DNA from: an uncultured Erysipelotrichaceae bacterium
GTDB lineage: Bacteria; Bacillota_I; Bacilli_A; RFN20; CAG-826
Assembly (NCBI GenBank): GCA_902791935.1
Contig: CADAXQ010000002.1
Span: 56,042 to 120,041 of the forward strand
Reading direction: 5' to 3'
Length of the DNA: 64,000 nucleotides
Shown: positions 49,132 to 57,122 of the stretch, one piece after another
Numbering within the stretch: the stretch's first letter is position 1
How the letters are laid out: each line of letters opens with the position of its first letter
Translations under genes and position numbers: made by a program
Notes under the pieces: generated by a model
What the model saw: the letters and a program-made list of their open reading frames with translations, nothing else
The model's database searches: none
What the model was told of the DNA's origin: nothing

Positions 49132-52080
49132 ATGATCTCCCTCAACCAAGTTTCAAAATCTTATCAAGATGCCGCTAACAATGTCCTTGCTCTGGACCAC
49201 ATCAATCTAACGTTACCTGAAACGGGCATGATTTTTGTTGTGGGCCGATCTGGTTCAGGCAAGTCGACGTTGTTACACATTCTAGGCGGAACAGAAAAGA
49301 TTTCCGAGGGTGAATTCCTTTTCCGAGGGAAAGATTTAGCCAAAGCAAGTCAAAAAGAGCTCGACCATTATCGAAAAACAGCCGTTTCTTTTTGTTTCCA
49401 AAGCACCAACATATTTCCCGATTTAACCGTTGAAGAAAACATCCGTTTCAACGAAAAGAGATTCTCCTCAAAGCGGATTCACGATATTTGCGTGACGCTT
49501 TCTTTAGGCGACCTAGAGCATCGGAAAGCTTCACAATTGTCTGGTGGGCAGCAACAGCGCGTTGCCATCGCAAGAGCTCTTTATCGCGATGCGCCCATAC
49601 TTTTGTGTGACGAACCAACTGGAGCGTTAGATTCCACTACTGCTAAAGATGTGTTTTCTTGTCTTCAGCAAGTTTCACGGACACGCCTCGTTGTGGTGGT
49701 CACACACGATGAAGCCTCTGCGCTTCGTTTCGGAGATCGATTGATTCGCATTAGCGATGGTCACATCACAGAAGACCGCGTCTTAAACGAAACGTCAGCA
49801 GAATCCGAATCATCTCCAATAATCAACAAAGACGAAACGCAGAAAGCTTCTTGGCTCGATACTAAGTTAATGATACGTTCTGTATTTCGGCATCCTGTTC
49901 GTTCTATTGCAGCCGTGTTGCTATTAGGATGCAGCTTGGGGATTCTTACGCCCGCTTTGTCCTTCACTACTAGAAACGGCAACAGCATGCTTGCCTCCTC
50001 TATCTCATCTTCTTCGTGCAACTATCTAACCTATACAAAGTGCATGGATGCAAAATTACAGCAACATCAGCGAAAGATGTATGCAGATGATATTGCCGCG
50101 CTGTCCATTCAAGACACCGATGCTTTTCCTGTTTATAAGCAATCCAATGGAATATTGATGCTGGACAAAGTCGCTTGTAATTTGTGCGCCTACCTTCCCG
50201 TCACTGGCACATTAGACAACTCACTGAATCAGCTTCTCCTCGATGATGTTTCTGGTCTTGCTGCATGGAACGATTCTTTTCCTTCCGCTTATGGATGGGA
50301 AATAGCTGCCGGTCGTGCGCCAACCGCTATCAACGAATGCATGATCACGCAAGCAGAATGGGAGGCATTTCAGCAATATGGTTTCCGCGAACCGAACGGA
50401 CAAGAGTGGACCAAAGATTCGCTAAAGGATACCGATTCTTTTTTGAACAGCAAGCCATCAGTTACTTTGATGTGGAATGATGCAAAGCAGGAAACGATTA
50501 TCACCGGCATACTGGATACAAAATTCAATCGTGCTTCCTATGATTCGATATCGTCCAAGAGCGCATTGCAGCAAGGAATGCAAGGCTATGTGATGAATTG
50601 TGACGTAGACTTTGGCCCACATCATTTGATATATGTCTCACCAACATATGAGCAAAATGTTTTATCTCCCGAAAGCGACTATGTTTCATTAGCAAATAAT
50701 CCAGGAATGGGCGACAAATTCGCTTTTGAAACCGCTTTTGGATGGATCTCTGTTCCTCGTTTTTACCGCTTTGGCGTTTATCCAGAAACGGTGGTCACTT
50801 TTTCCTCGGAAAACGATGACGGTGTGATTTTGCCTTTAGATGGGTTTTCTACTTTTTGGAATAGCGCCAGCATTACACTGCCCTCCAACACCACAGCAAA
50901 AAAATATGCTGACTGCCTTTCTCTTTATTGCAACTTTAATGAATTAGATGATGATCCTCGCTACCTTACATCTGATTATTTATTTGCGTCGCCTACCAAA
51001 AACAATGTTTCTAACCTCTCTTTGTTGGCGGCAGGGAATTACGTTTCCAAAAATGGGATTCCTTCTGGTGATTACCTTCAAAATTTCATCTCTTTTGCAA
51101 CCAACATATACAAAGAACTTTCCGATGATTCTTCTACCTCTATTCCCGATTTCAGCACTCTTGATGAAACTAAAACAGGGTATTTAAAAAGCTTGTACAC
51201 CGCCTATCTAGCCTCTTATCAGCTGGAGATGACAAACGGATCTTATAACTCCGATCAAAACGGCGGCTACTACGATAACGAATTTGGCGGTCCAAGCGGT
51301 ATTTCTTTAACTCGCGACTTAGTGACGAACATCTTTGCGTCAAATACGCCTAGCACAAAAAGCGTTTCTTTCCGAGCAAAACCGGTGGGAAGCGAGAGTA
51401 AGGAAGAAACTTTTACTTCCGAGATTCGCGGCCTTTCTCTGAATCTTACTGGCGTTCAAGAGGGCGTTTATTTTGGAGACAAAACCTTTGATCGCCTAAA
51501 ACTTCATTACGGAAATCAAGGGAATATTCGGTTTTTATTAACCAAAAAGCCGAATCAAGCGGCCATCAAATCCGCCCTTGACGGCATTGACCAGTCAAGC
51601 GGTTATTACACCATTCAAAACACATTAGTTTGGGGTTACCAGTACTTTGCTGAATATAACGAGGAACAATTCTTGCTTATTTCCTATATTACGATGGCTG
51701 TGCTTCTTCTCTTTTCTCTTACTTTGCTTTCGTTGCTTGGCTCTTTCTTCACCAATGAGCGATCTTATGAAATGATCATGCGGCGCGCTTTGGGGAGTAG
51801 CCAGCGAAGTGTTTTCCTCTATCTTTTCTTAGAAATTCTATTCCTTGGCGTAGTGAGCTACTTGCTGTCGTTACTTGTCAGTGGCCTTTTGGTGCATTTC
51901 CTAAACGGTGCAATTGTATCCGCAAGCGGGCTATCTCTCGCCATCTTTGCCATTAACGGCTTCGGCGCGCTCGTTTCTCTGGCTATTGTTCTTTTGGTTT
52001 CGTTATTGGTTTCCTTCTTCCCCGCTTCTCGGGAGTCTAAGAAAAACATTGCATCCCGCTTGAAACAACTAGGCAATTGA
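49132..52080 (+). CDS. MacB-type ABC exporter, ATPase fused to FtsX-like permease
   Basis: 982 residues. ATPase: Walker A GRSGSGKST (38-46), Q-loop FCFQSTNIFPDLT, signature QLSGGQQQR (about 136-144), Walker B LLCDEPTGALDS and VVVTHDEA. A single helix follows at about 257-280, a very large extracellular domain (about 285-835, bacillar MacB domains are usually shorter), then three helices ending in the FtsX-like RALGSSQRSVFLYLFLEILFLG region. MacB-type pumps act by mechanotransmission rather than direct passage. The preceding secreted protein is the obvious partner or cargo. It ends in TGA. Confidence 0.88.
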   Translation: MISLNQVSKSYQDAANNVLALDHINLTLPETGMIFVVGRSGSGKSTLLHILGGTEKISEGEFLFRGKDLAKASQKELDHYRKTAVSFCFQSTNIFPDLTVEENIRFNEKRFSSKRIHDICVTLSLGDLEHRKASQLSGGQQQRVAIARALYRDAPILLCDEPTGALDSTTAKDVFSCLQQVSRTRLVVVVTHDEASALRFGDRLIRISDGHITEDRVLNETSAESESSPIINKDETQKASWLDTKLMIRSVFRHPVRSIAAVLLLGCSLGILTPALSFTTRNGNSMLASSISSSSCNYLTYTKCMDAKLQQHQRKMYADDIAALSIQDTDAFPVYKQSNGILMLDKVACNLCAYLPVTGTLDNSLNQLLLDDVSGLAAWNDSFPSAYGWEIAAGRAPTAINECMITQAEWEAFQQYGFREPNGQEWTKDSLKDTDSFLNSKPSVTLMWNDAKQETIITGILDTKFNRASYDSISSKSALQQGMQGYVMNCDVDFGPHHLIYVSPTYEQNVLSPESDYVSLANNPGMGDKFAFETAFGWISVPRFYRFGVYPETVVTFSSENDDGVILPLDGFSTFWNSASITLPSNTTAKKYADCLSLYCNFNELDDDPRYLTSDYLFASPTKNNVSNLSLLAAGNYVSKNGIPSGDYLQNFISFATNIYKELSDDSSTSIPDFSTLDETKTGYLKSLYTAYLASYQLEMTNGSYNSDQNGGYYDNEFGGPSGISLTRDLVTNIFASNTPSTKSVSFRAKPVGSESKEETFTSEIRGLSLNLTGVQEGVYFGDKTFDRLKLHYGNQGNIRFLLTKKPNQAAIKSALDGIDQSSGYYTIQNTLVWGYQYFAEYNEEQFLLISYITMAVLLLFSLTLLSLLGSFFTNERSYEMIMRRALGSSQRSVFLYLFLEILFLGVVSYLLSLLVSGLLVHFLNGAIVSASGLSLAIFAINGFGALVSLAIVLLVSLLVSFFPASRESKKNIASRLKQLGN

Positions 52081-52105
52081 ATCCTCGCCTGATATTCAAA
52101 ATCCG

Positions 52106-52134
52106 TTCCCGAAGGGTTAGAACGCGTTTACAAT
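52106..52134 (+). promoter_or_regulatory. Promoter of the phosphohexomutase gene
   Basis: TTCCCG (52106-52111), 17 bases, TACAAT (52129-52134), then GGAGGG ahead of the ATG at 52167. The -10 is good and -35 weak. Confidence 0.5.
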
Positions 52135-52166
52135 GGATAACGTAATCTCACAATCGGAGGGATGGT

Positions 52167-53576
52167 ATGAAGATTTCCTTTGGAACGGGCGGGTTTCGTG
52201 GCGATATCGGTCCGGAATTCAATGAACATAACGTGCGACTCATCGCGCAAGGCGTAGCCAACTATGCCAAGAAGCATGGTTTACGAAAACCAATCTATGT
52301 CAGCTATGATTTACGACTTCTTTCTCCAGAAGCTGGTGTTTGGATTAGTGAAGTCCTAGCAGGCAACGGCCTTTCGGTTTATCTATCAAGCGGCCCTACA
52401 ACCACCCCTGCTTTGATGTATGTCGTCAAACGTTCTGGCGCCGACCTGGGCTTCATGGTCACCTCTTCTCATAACCCCGCGAACAATAATGGGGTGAAGT
52501 TAGTTACCTATGAAGGAAGAGACGCTTCCAAAGAAGTGACCGACGAAATTGAGCAAGAGATTGCCGCTATCCAAAAAGTGAACTCCCTTCCTTTGCAAGA
52601 AGCGCTAGCGAACAAGCAAATTCAATATCTTTCATTTTTAGATGATTATTGTGACTATGTCGCAAGTTTCATCCATCTTGATAGCCCTGCTACTTTTCCT
52701 ATTTTGCTAGATCCCATTTACGGCACAGGAATGCTGACGTTAAAGAAGACCTATCAAAAGATTGGCGTTACCAACGTTCACGAGATTCATAACGTCCACG
52801 ATACAAATTTCGGAGGGCTGCAGCCAAATCCACTTCCCGAAAATATGGACGCCGATGCCAAGCTACTGTTAGCAGAAGGCGACAAAATCGCAATCGGTAC
52901 CGATAGCGATTGCGACCGTTTAGCCATCTTAGATGAGAAAGGGCATTATGTCGACGCGAATGAAATCATGGCAGCTATCTACTACTACTTAATCCGTTAT
53001 CGACACGAAAAAGGCGATGTGGTGAAAAACGTCACGACCAGCTTGTTGTTAGACCGCGTAGCCAAGAAACTTGGTTATCAATGCCATACTGTGGATGTGG
53101 GATTCAAAAACATCACCCAAGGAATGAAGGAGCATGATGCTTTACTCGGTGGGGAAAGTTCAGGCGGATTAACCATCCGTGGCTATCTTTATGGCAAAGA
53201 TTCAACCTTCAGCAGCGCCTTATTCTTAGAGATGATGGCGAACTTACAGAAACCGGTAAGTCAAATCATCCAAGACATCAAGGATTTTGCCGACTATGAC
53301 ATGACCTTCTATGATGAAGAAGGGCCTTGCCACCATCATGATGCCGTGCAAAAGGCATTCCTAGAACACGATCCAGTTTTCCCGAAAGCATTCATCAAAC
53401 GAGAATTCATTGGGGCGAACGTGCGGTATACCTTTGAAGACGATTCTTGGGCTTTAGCAAGATTTAGTGGCACTCAACCCGTTCTCCGTTTCTATGCCGA
53501 AAGCGAGGATGGTGCTTTTGCAAAGACTTGCGTTCAAGTCATGAAAGACTTTGTCCATAACTACGATCACGAATAA
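52167..53576 (+). CDS. Phosphoglucomutase/phosphomannomutase family enzyme
   Basis: An alpha-D-phosphohexomutase of 469 residues. FGTGGFRGDIG opens the protein, VTSSHNPANNNGVK (about 97-110) carries the phosphoserine, GTDSDCDRLAI (about 250) is the magnesium loop, GGESSGGLTI (about 331) the sugar-binding loop, and ARFSGTQPVLRFYAES the phosphate-binding domain. CysDR replaces the usual PDxDR form (DSDCDR). The substrate, glucose- or mannose-phosphate or glucosamine-phosphate, cannot be settled; the hexose operon at 59684-62271 makes the first two plausible. Confidence 0.92.
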   Translation: MKISFGTGGFRGDIGPEFNEHNVRLIAQGVANYAKKHGLRKPIYVSYDLRLLSPEAGVWISEVLAGNGLSVYLSSGPTTTPALMYVVKRSGADLGFMVTSSHNPANNNGVKLVTYEGRDASKEVTDEIEQEIAAIQKVNSLPLQEALANKQIQYLSFLDDYCDYVASFIHLDSPATFPILLDPIYGTGMLTLKKTYQKIGVTNVHEIHNVHDTNFGGLQPNPLPENMDADAKLLLAEGDKIAIGTDSDCDRLAILDEKGHYVDANEIMAAIYYYLIRYRHEKGDVVKNVTTSLLLDRVAKKLGYQCHTVDVGFKNITQGMKEHDALLGGESSGGLTIRGYLYGKDSTFSSALFLEMMANLQKPVSQIIQDIKDFADYDMTFYDEEGPCHHHDAVQKAFLEHDPVFPKAFIKREFIGANVRYTFEDDSWALARFSGTQPVLRFYAESEDGAFAKTCVQVMKDFVHNYDHE

Positions 53577-53598
53577 CTCTTTCTAACATCATGAAAAT

Positions 53599-53638
53599 AG
53601 AGTGAAAACGAAAGTAAATTCATGTTTTCACTCTTTTT
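53599..53638 (+). terminator. Terminator of the phosphohexomutase gene
   Basis: AGAGTGAAAAC (53599-53609) and GTTTTCACTCT (53624-53634) form an 11-bp stem with a 14-base loop, followed by TTTT. Confidence 0.85.
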
Positions 53639-53764
53639 AAAATGTCATTTTTGTGTAAAAAACATGCGATAAAATCTTATGTTTTTATGAAAGCGTTTTC
53701 TGAAACCCCTTTCTGAAAAGCCTTACATATTTTCTTGCTTGTAAAAGGGCATAAAGTAGTAGCG

Positions 53765-53794
53765 ATCCAAGGGGGGGAAAGAATCCACTTGGAT
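53765..53794 (+). promoter_or_regulatory. Structured leader upstream of the small acidic protein
   Basis: ATCCAAG (53765-53771) pairs with CTTGGAT (53788-53794) around a loop starting with a run of G. It lies 17 bases before the GGAGG site of the small gene. The interval 53639-53823 otherwise holds AT-rich sequence with no clear gene. Confidence 0.3.
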
Positions 53795-53823
53795 GCTCGT
53801 GAACACTCTAGGAGGAAACGAAA

Positions 53824-53991
53824 ATGATGTTATTTGGAAAGAAAAAGGTCGAAAAGGAAATGGATCAAGATGAAATCCGTTATGGCGAAGTATTAGACCA
53901 AATCGCCAACGAAGATCCGATTTTCCACGCTGTCCCAGAAGACGATGATTCTGTCATCGTTGATGATGCGGACAAAGCCTATAACGACTAA
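53824..53991 (+). CDS. Small acidic protein, 55 residues
   Basis: The ORF starts ATGATG after a strong GGAGGA seven bases upstream and ends TAA. The sequence begins MMLFGKKKVEKEMDQDE, continues YGEVLDQIANEDPIFHAV and ends with an acidic tail (PEDDDSVIVDDADKAYND). Net charge is strongly negative after a basic N-terminus; no membrane segment. It has its own terminator and a 250-base upstream region. Coding potential is supported by the ribosome site, codon use (GAA, ATC, GTC as in neighbours) and clean flanking terminators. Function unknown. Confidence 0.7.
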   Translation: MMLFGKKKVEKEMDQDEIRYGEVLDQIANEDPIFHAVPEDDDSVIVDDADKAYND

Positions 53992-54012
53992 GCCTGTACA
54001 AACCTACACCTT

Positions 54013-54042
54013 GGAAACCACCTTTGGGTGGTTTTCTTTTTT
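54013..54042 (+). terminator. Terminator of the small acidic protein gene
   Basis: GGAAACCACC (54013-54022) and GGTGGTTTTC (54027-54036) pair over 10 bp (one wobble) with loop TTTG, followed by TTTTTT. Confidence 0.88.
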
Positions 54043-54056
54043 GCCTTCACTTGTAA

Positions 54057-54062
54057 TAAAAT
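54057..54062 (+). promoter_or_regulatory. -10 hexamer of the membrane HTH gene
   Basis: TAAAAT ends seven bases before the ATG at 54069, again predicting transcription from the ATG itself. No ribosome-binding site is present. Confidence 0.45.
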
Positions 54063-54068
54063 GATGGC

Positions 54069-54695
54069 ATGAAAGATTTGACGAAGATTGTCGCAGAAAA
54101 TCTCTCCGCCTTAAGAAAAGCCAGAGGATTGACCCAAGGCCAACTAGCAGAAATGCTTTCTTATTCCGGAAAATCCATTTCGAAATGGGAAACAGGCGGT
54201 GGTCTGCCAGATTTAGAGACATTAGATAAACTCGCTTCGTTTTATGGCGTGACGCTAGATTATCTCACGAACGAACATCCGGAGTCTGTATTGCAAGAAA
54301 CAGGCAAGCAAGATCCCGAAAGCGCGATACGGAACAAATTCATCATTGCGATTCTTGGCGTGGTGTTCGTATGGACGGTTGCGGCCGTTGCTTACTCTGC
54401 TTTGATTTTATGCGGCGTTAAGAATTGGCATCCCTGGCTTTGCTTTGTTTGGGCTGTGCCCGCTTCGTTCCTAACGATCCTCTTCTTCAATCATCGATGG
54501 GGTTTCCGTACTTGGGGTCTAGCTTTCTTAATTTCCTTCTTCTGGACAGCGGCGATTGCTGCTTACCTTGAAGTGGGGATGGATCTCGGAACTCTAGGTT
54601 GGCGACTTTGGTTCTTGTTACTCACTCCGATTCCCTCCACAATCGGAGTTGTCCTTGTCTTCTACTTCCGATTGGATTCTCAATCTAAGACTTAA
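54069..54695 (+). CDS. XRE-type HTH regulator with C-terminal membrane helices
   Basis: 208 residues. The N-terminal Xre domain (about 7-62: NLSALRKARGLTQGQLAEML, then SGKSISKWETGGGLPDLETL) is canonical with the recognition helix SISKWE. A short linker leads to four hydrophobic segments at about 93-115, 120-138, 145-168 and 178-200. Such proteins are membrane-anchored regulators whose signal is unknown. The gene appears leaderless and has its own terminator. It stands between the small acidic protein and clpB. Confidence 0.85.
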   Translation: MKDLTKIVAENLSALRKARGLTQGQLAEMLSYSGKSISKWETGGGLPDLETLDKLASFYGVTLDYLTNEHPESVLQETGKQDPESAIRNKFIIAILGVVFVWTVAAVAYSALILCGVKNWHPWLCFVWAVPASFLTILFFNHRWGFRTWGLAFLISFFWTAAIAAYLEVGMDLGTLGWRLWFLLLTPIPSTIGVVLVFYFRLDSQSKT

Positions 54696-54710
54696 TCATA
54701 TGTTATTCTT

Positions 54711-54735
54711 GCCGAGCGTTCGACTCGGCTTTTTC
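54711..54735 (+). terminator. Terminator of the membrane HTH gene
   Basis: GCCGAG (54711-54716) and CTCGGC (54724-54729) with a seven-base loop, followed by TTTTTC. Confidence 0.75.
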
Positions 54736-54799
54736 TTTCGCTTATTTTATCTAATCAAAAATTAGTCAACGAAAAAAGTTATATTTATCTTTACAATTT

Positions 54800-54842
54800 T
54801 AAAATAAAAGAAAAACGCACCAGGACGAACCTGATGCGTTTT
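54800..54842 (-). terminator. clpB terminator
   Basis: On the minus strand AAAACGCATCAGG and CCTGGTGCGTTTT form a 13-bp stem with one wobble (54842-54812), followed by TCTTTTATTTT. Confidence 0.9.
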
Positions 54843-54851
54843 CAGGGAAGA

Positions 54852-56990
54852 TTAAGCTTGGACTGACAGATCTTTCCGAATTACCACGTTTTGCTTGTCG
54901 TCGACATCGCAGATGAATTTGTCTTTCGTATTGATATCCCCTTTGATGATGGCGGTCGCAATCGCGGTCTCTACCTTGTCTTCAATGAACCGTTTAATCG
55001 GTCTTGCACCAAAGGCAGGGCTGTAACTCGAATCGATGATGTAATGCTTCAAAGCGTCGGTAAACGTGACGGCATAATATTGTTGTTTCAAACGCTCAGC
55101 CAATTCACCAAGCATCTTTTCCACAATCTTGTATTGCACGTCTTTCGACAACGGATTGAAGTAAACAATCTCATCAATCCGGTTCAAGAATTCCGGTTTG
55201 AAGGTTTGATGGAGCAACATTTCCACTTTATCGCGTTGACCATTCAGGATGTATTCGCTTCCTAAATTTGAGGTCATGATGATAATCGTGTTCTTAAAGT
55301 CCACCAAATGTCCTTGAGAATCCGTGAGTCGCCCTTCATCGAGAATCTGTAACAACAAATTGAAGATTTCAGGATCGGCTTTTTCGATTTCATCAAAGAG
55401 CACGATGGAATAAGGATTACGTCTTACCTTCTCCGTTAATTGACCGCCTTCTTCGTAGCCAACATAACCTGGAGCGGCACCAATCAAACGCGACACAGAG
55501 TACTTCTCCATGTATTCCGACATATCGATACGGATGATGTTGTTCTCGTTGTCAAAGAGCGCTTCCGCCAAGGCTTTTGCCACCTCAGTTTTGCCAACGC
55601 CCGTTGGGCCCAAGAACAAGAATGAGCCAATGGGGCGATTTGGGCTTTGAATGCCAGCACGTTGCCTCAGGATGGCGTTAGAGACGAGACGAATCGCTTC
55701 ATCTTGCCCAATGACACGCCGCGCCAACGTTTGTGGCAAATCCAAAACCTTTTCTCGGTCACCTTTTTGAATTCTGGCCACCGGGATACCCGTCATCTTA
55801 GCAACAATCTTTGCGATGGTATCGGCATCAACGATTTCGTCGACTAATTTCTCTCCGTTTTGCGATTGATCCGTAATGGCTTTAATCCGCTTTTCAAGTT
55901 CAGGAATCGTTTGGTATTGTAGCCGTGAGGCTTTCTCGTAATCCCCTTCTTGGAAATAGGTCGCAAGTTGGTTCCGATCTTCTTCCAAGGTGTGTTTCAA
56001 CTCCTTGGCTTCGCTGATCTGAGCTTTCTCTTTTTGCCATTCCTTCGTTAGGGTATCGGATTTTGCCTTATAGCTTTGTAGTTCACCTTGCAAATCCTGC
56101 AACCGTTTCTGCGATGACTCGTCGCTTTCTTTCGACAAGGCAACCCGTTCTACTTCGAGCGAGCGAATCTTTCGATTCACTTCATCGAGTTCAGCGGGCA
56201 TCGATTCAATTTCAACCTTAATACCAGCACAGGCTTCATCGATTAAATCAATGGCTTTATCAGGTAAGAAACGATTCGTGATGTAACGGTTGGACAACGT
56301 GGCCGCGGCAATTAACGCATCATCGGTGATCCGAACGCCATGATACGTTTCAAAACGTTCCTTTAGGCCACGAAGAATCGTAATGGTGTCTTCGACCGTC
56401 GGTTCAGAGACAAGCACCGTCTGGAAACGACGTTCCAACGCGCGGTCCTTTTCAATGAACTCACGATATTCATTTAATGTCGTTGCGCCAATGCAATCGA
56501 TTTCGCCACGGGCCAGCATTGGTTTTAACATGTTGGACGCGTCCATGGCGCCTTCCGTACGACCAGCACCGACAATCAAATGAATTTCATCGATGAACAA
56601 AATAATCTTGCCTTCGGAGGCTTTGATCTTGTTCAAAACGGCTTTGAGACGTTCCTCAAATTCGCCGCGGTATTTTGCCCCGGCGAGCAAGGCACCCATA
56701 TCCAGTTCATAGATTTCTTTGTCTTTTAACGTGTTCGGCACATCGTTTTTCACGATACGTTCGGCCAGCCCTTCCACAATGGCAGTTTTGCCGACGCCGG
56801 GTTCCCCAATTAAAATGACGTTGTTTTTGGTCTTGCGAGCCAGAATTTGGATGACTTTCCGAATTTCATCATCGCGGCCAATCACCGGATCAATCTTTCC
56901 GGCTTTGACTTCTTGGTTGACATTTCTTCCAAACTTATCCAAGACATGTTCGTCTTGAGAATAATCTTCCATACCAGGCATCATTTCCAT
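54852..56990 (-). CDS. clpB: Disaggregase ClpB lacking the N-terminal domain
   Basis: AAA+ chaperone that extracts proteins from aggregates. The 712 residues start directly before the first AAA+ domain: Walker A GEPGVGKT (62-69), [15 protein letters not shown] (Walker B), ERRFQ arginine finger. A coiled-coil M domain (about 265-390) distinguishes ClpB from ClpA/C. The second AAA+ domain has GPTGVGKT near 460 and [13 protein letters not shown]. The usual 145-residue N domain is absent, and the strong GGAGGG eight bases before this ATG and the promoter close behind exclude a longer protein. Mycoplasma ClpB has the same short form. CIRCE controls it. Confidence 0.96.
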   Translation of the reverse strand: MEMMPGMEDYSQDEHVLDKFGRNVNQEVKAGKIDPVIGRDDEIRKVIQILARKTKNNVILIGEPGVGKTAIVEGLAERIVKNDVPNTLKDKEIYELDMGALLAGAKYRGEFEERLKAVLNKIKASEGKIILFIDEIHLIVGAGRTEGAMDASNMLKPMLARGEIDCIGATTLNEYREFIEKDRALERRFQTVLVSEPTVEDTITILRGLKERFETYHGVRITDDALIAAATLSNRYITNRFLPDKAIDLIDEACAGIKVEIESMPAELDEVNRKIRSLEVERVALSKESDESSQKRLQDLQGELQSYKAKSDTLTKEWQKEKAQISEAKELKHTLEEDRNQLATYFQEGDYEKASRLQYQTIPELEKRIKAITDQSQNGEKLVDEIVDADTIAKIVAKMTGIPVARIQKGDREKVLDLPQTLARRVIGQDEAIRLVSNAILRQRAGIQSPNRPIGSFLFLGPTGVGKTEVAKALAEALFDNENNIIRIDMSEYMEKYSVSRLIGAAPGYVGYEEGGQLTEKVRRNPYSIVLFDEIEKADPEIFNLLLQILDEGRLTDSQGHLVDFKNTIIIMTSNLGSEYILNGQRDKVEMLLHQTFKPEFLNRIDEIVYFNPLSKDVQYKIVEKMLGELAERLKQQYYAVTFTDALKHYIIDSSYSPAFGARPIKRFIEDKVETAIATAIIKGDINTKDKFICDVDDKQNVVIRKDLSVQA

Positions 56991-57039
56991 AATGGTTCCC
57001 TCCTTTTTCTCTCACGTTCCGTTTTTCGGAACTACGAAC

Positions 57040-57067
57040 ATTATAGTCTAAGTTTTAGCACTCGCAA
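57040..57067 (-). promoter_or_regulatory. clpB promoter
   Basis: On the minus strand TTGCGA (57067-57062), 16 bases, TATAAT (57045-57040). The -35 lies inside the CIRCE operator. Confidence 0.8.
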
Positions 57068-57081
57068 GTGTTGAGTGCTAA
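57055..57081. promoter_or_regulatory. Perfect CIRCE element (HrcA operator) of clpB
   Basis: TTAGCACTC - 9 bases - GAGTGCTAA, an exact match to the CIRCE consensus, overlapping the -35 hexamer. Confidence 0.97.
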
Positions 57082-57091
57082 TTTTTTACAA

Positions 57092-57122
57092 TGATAAGAA
57101 AAAGAGGGATAAATCCCTCTTT
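57092..57122 (-). terminator. Aminopeptidase P terminator
   Basis: On the minus strand AAAGAGGGAT and ATCCCTCTTT pair (57122-57101), followed by TTTCTTATC. It insulates clpB from upstream transcription. Confidence 0.85.
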
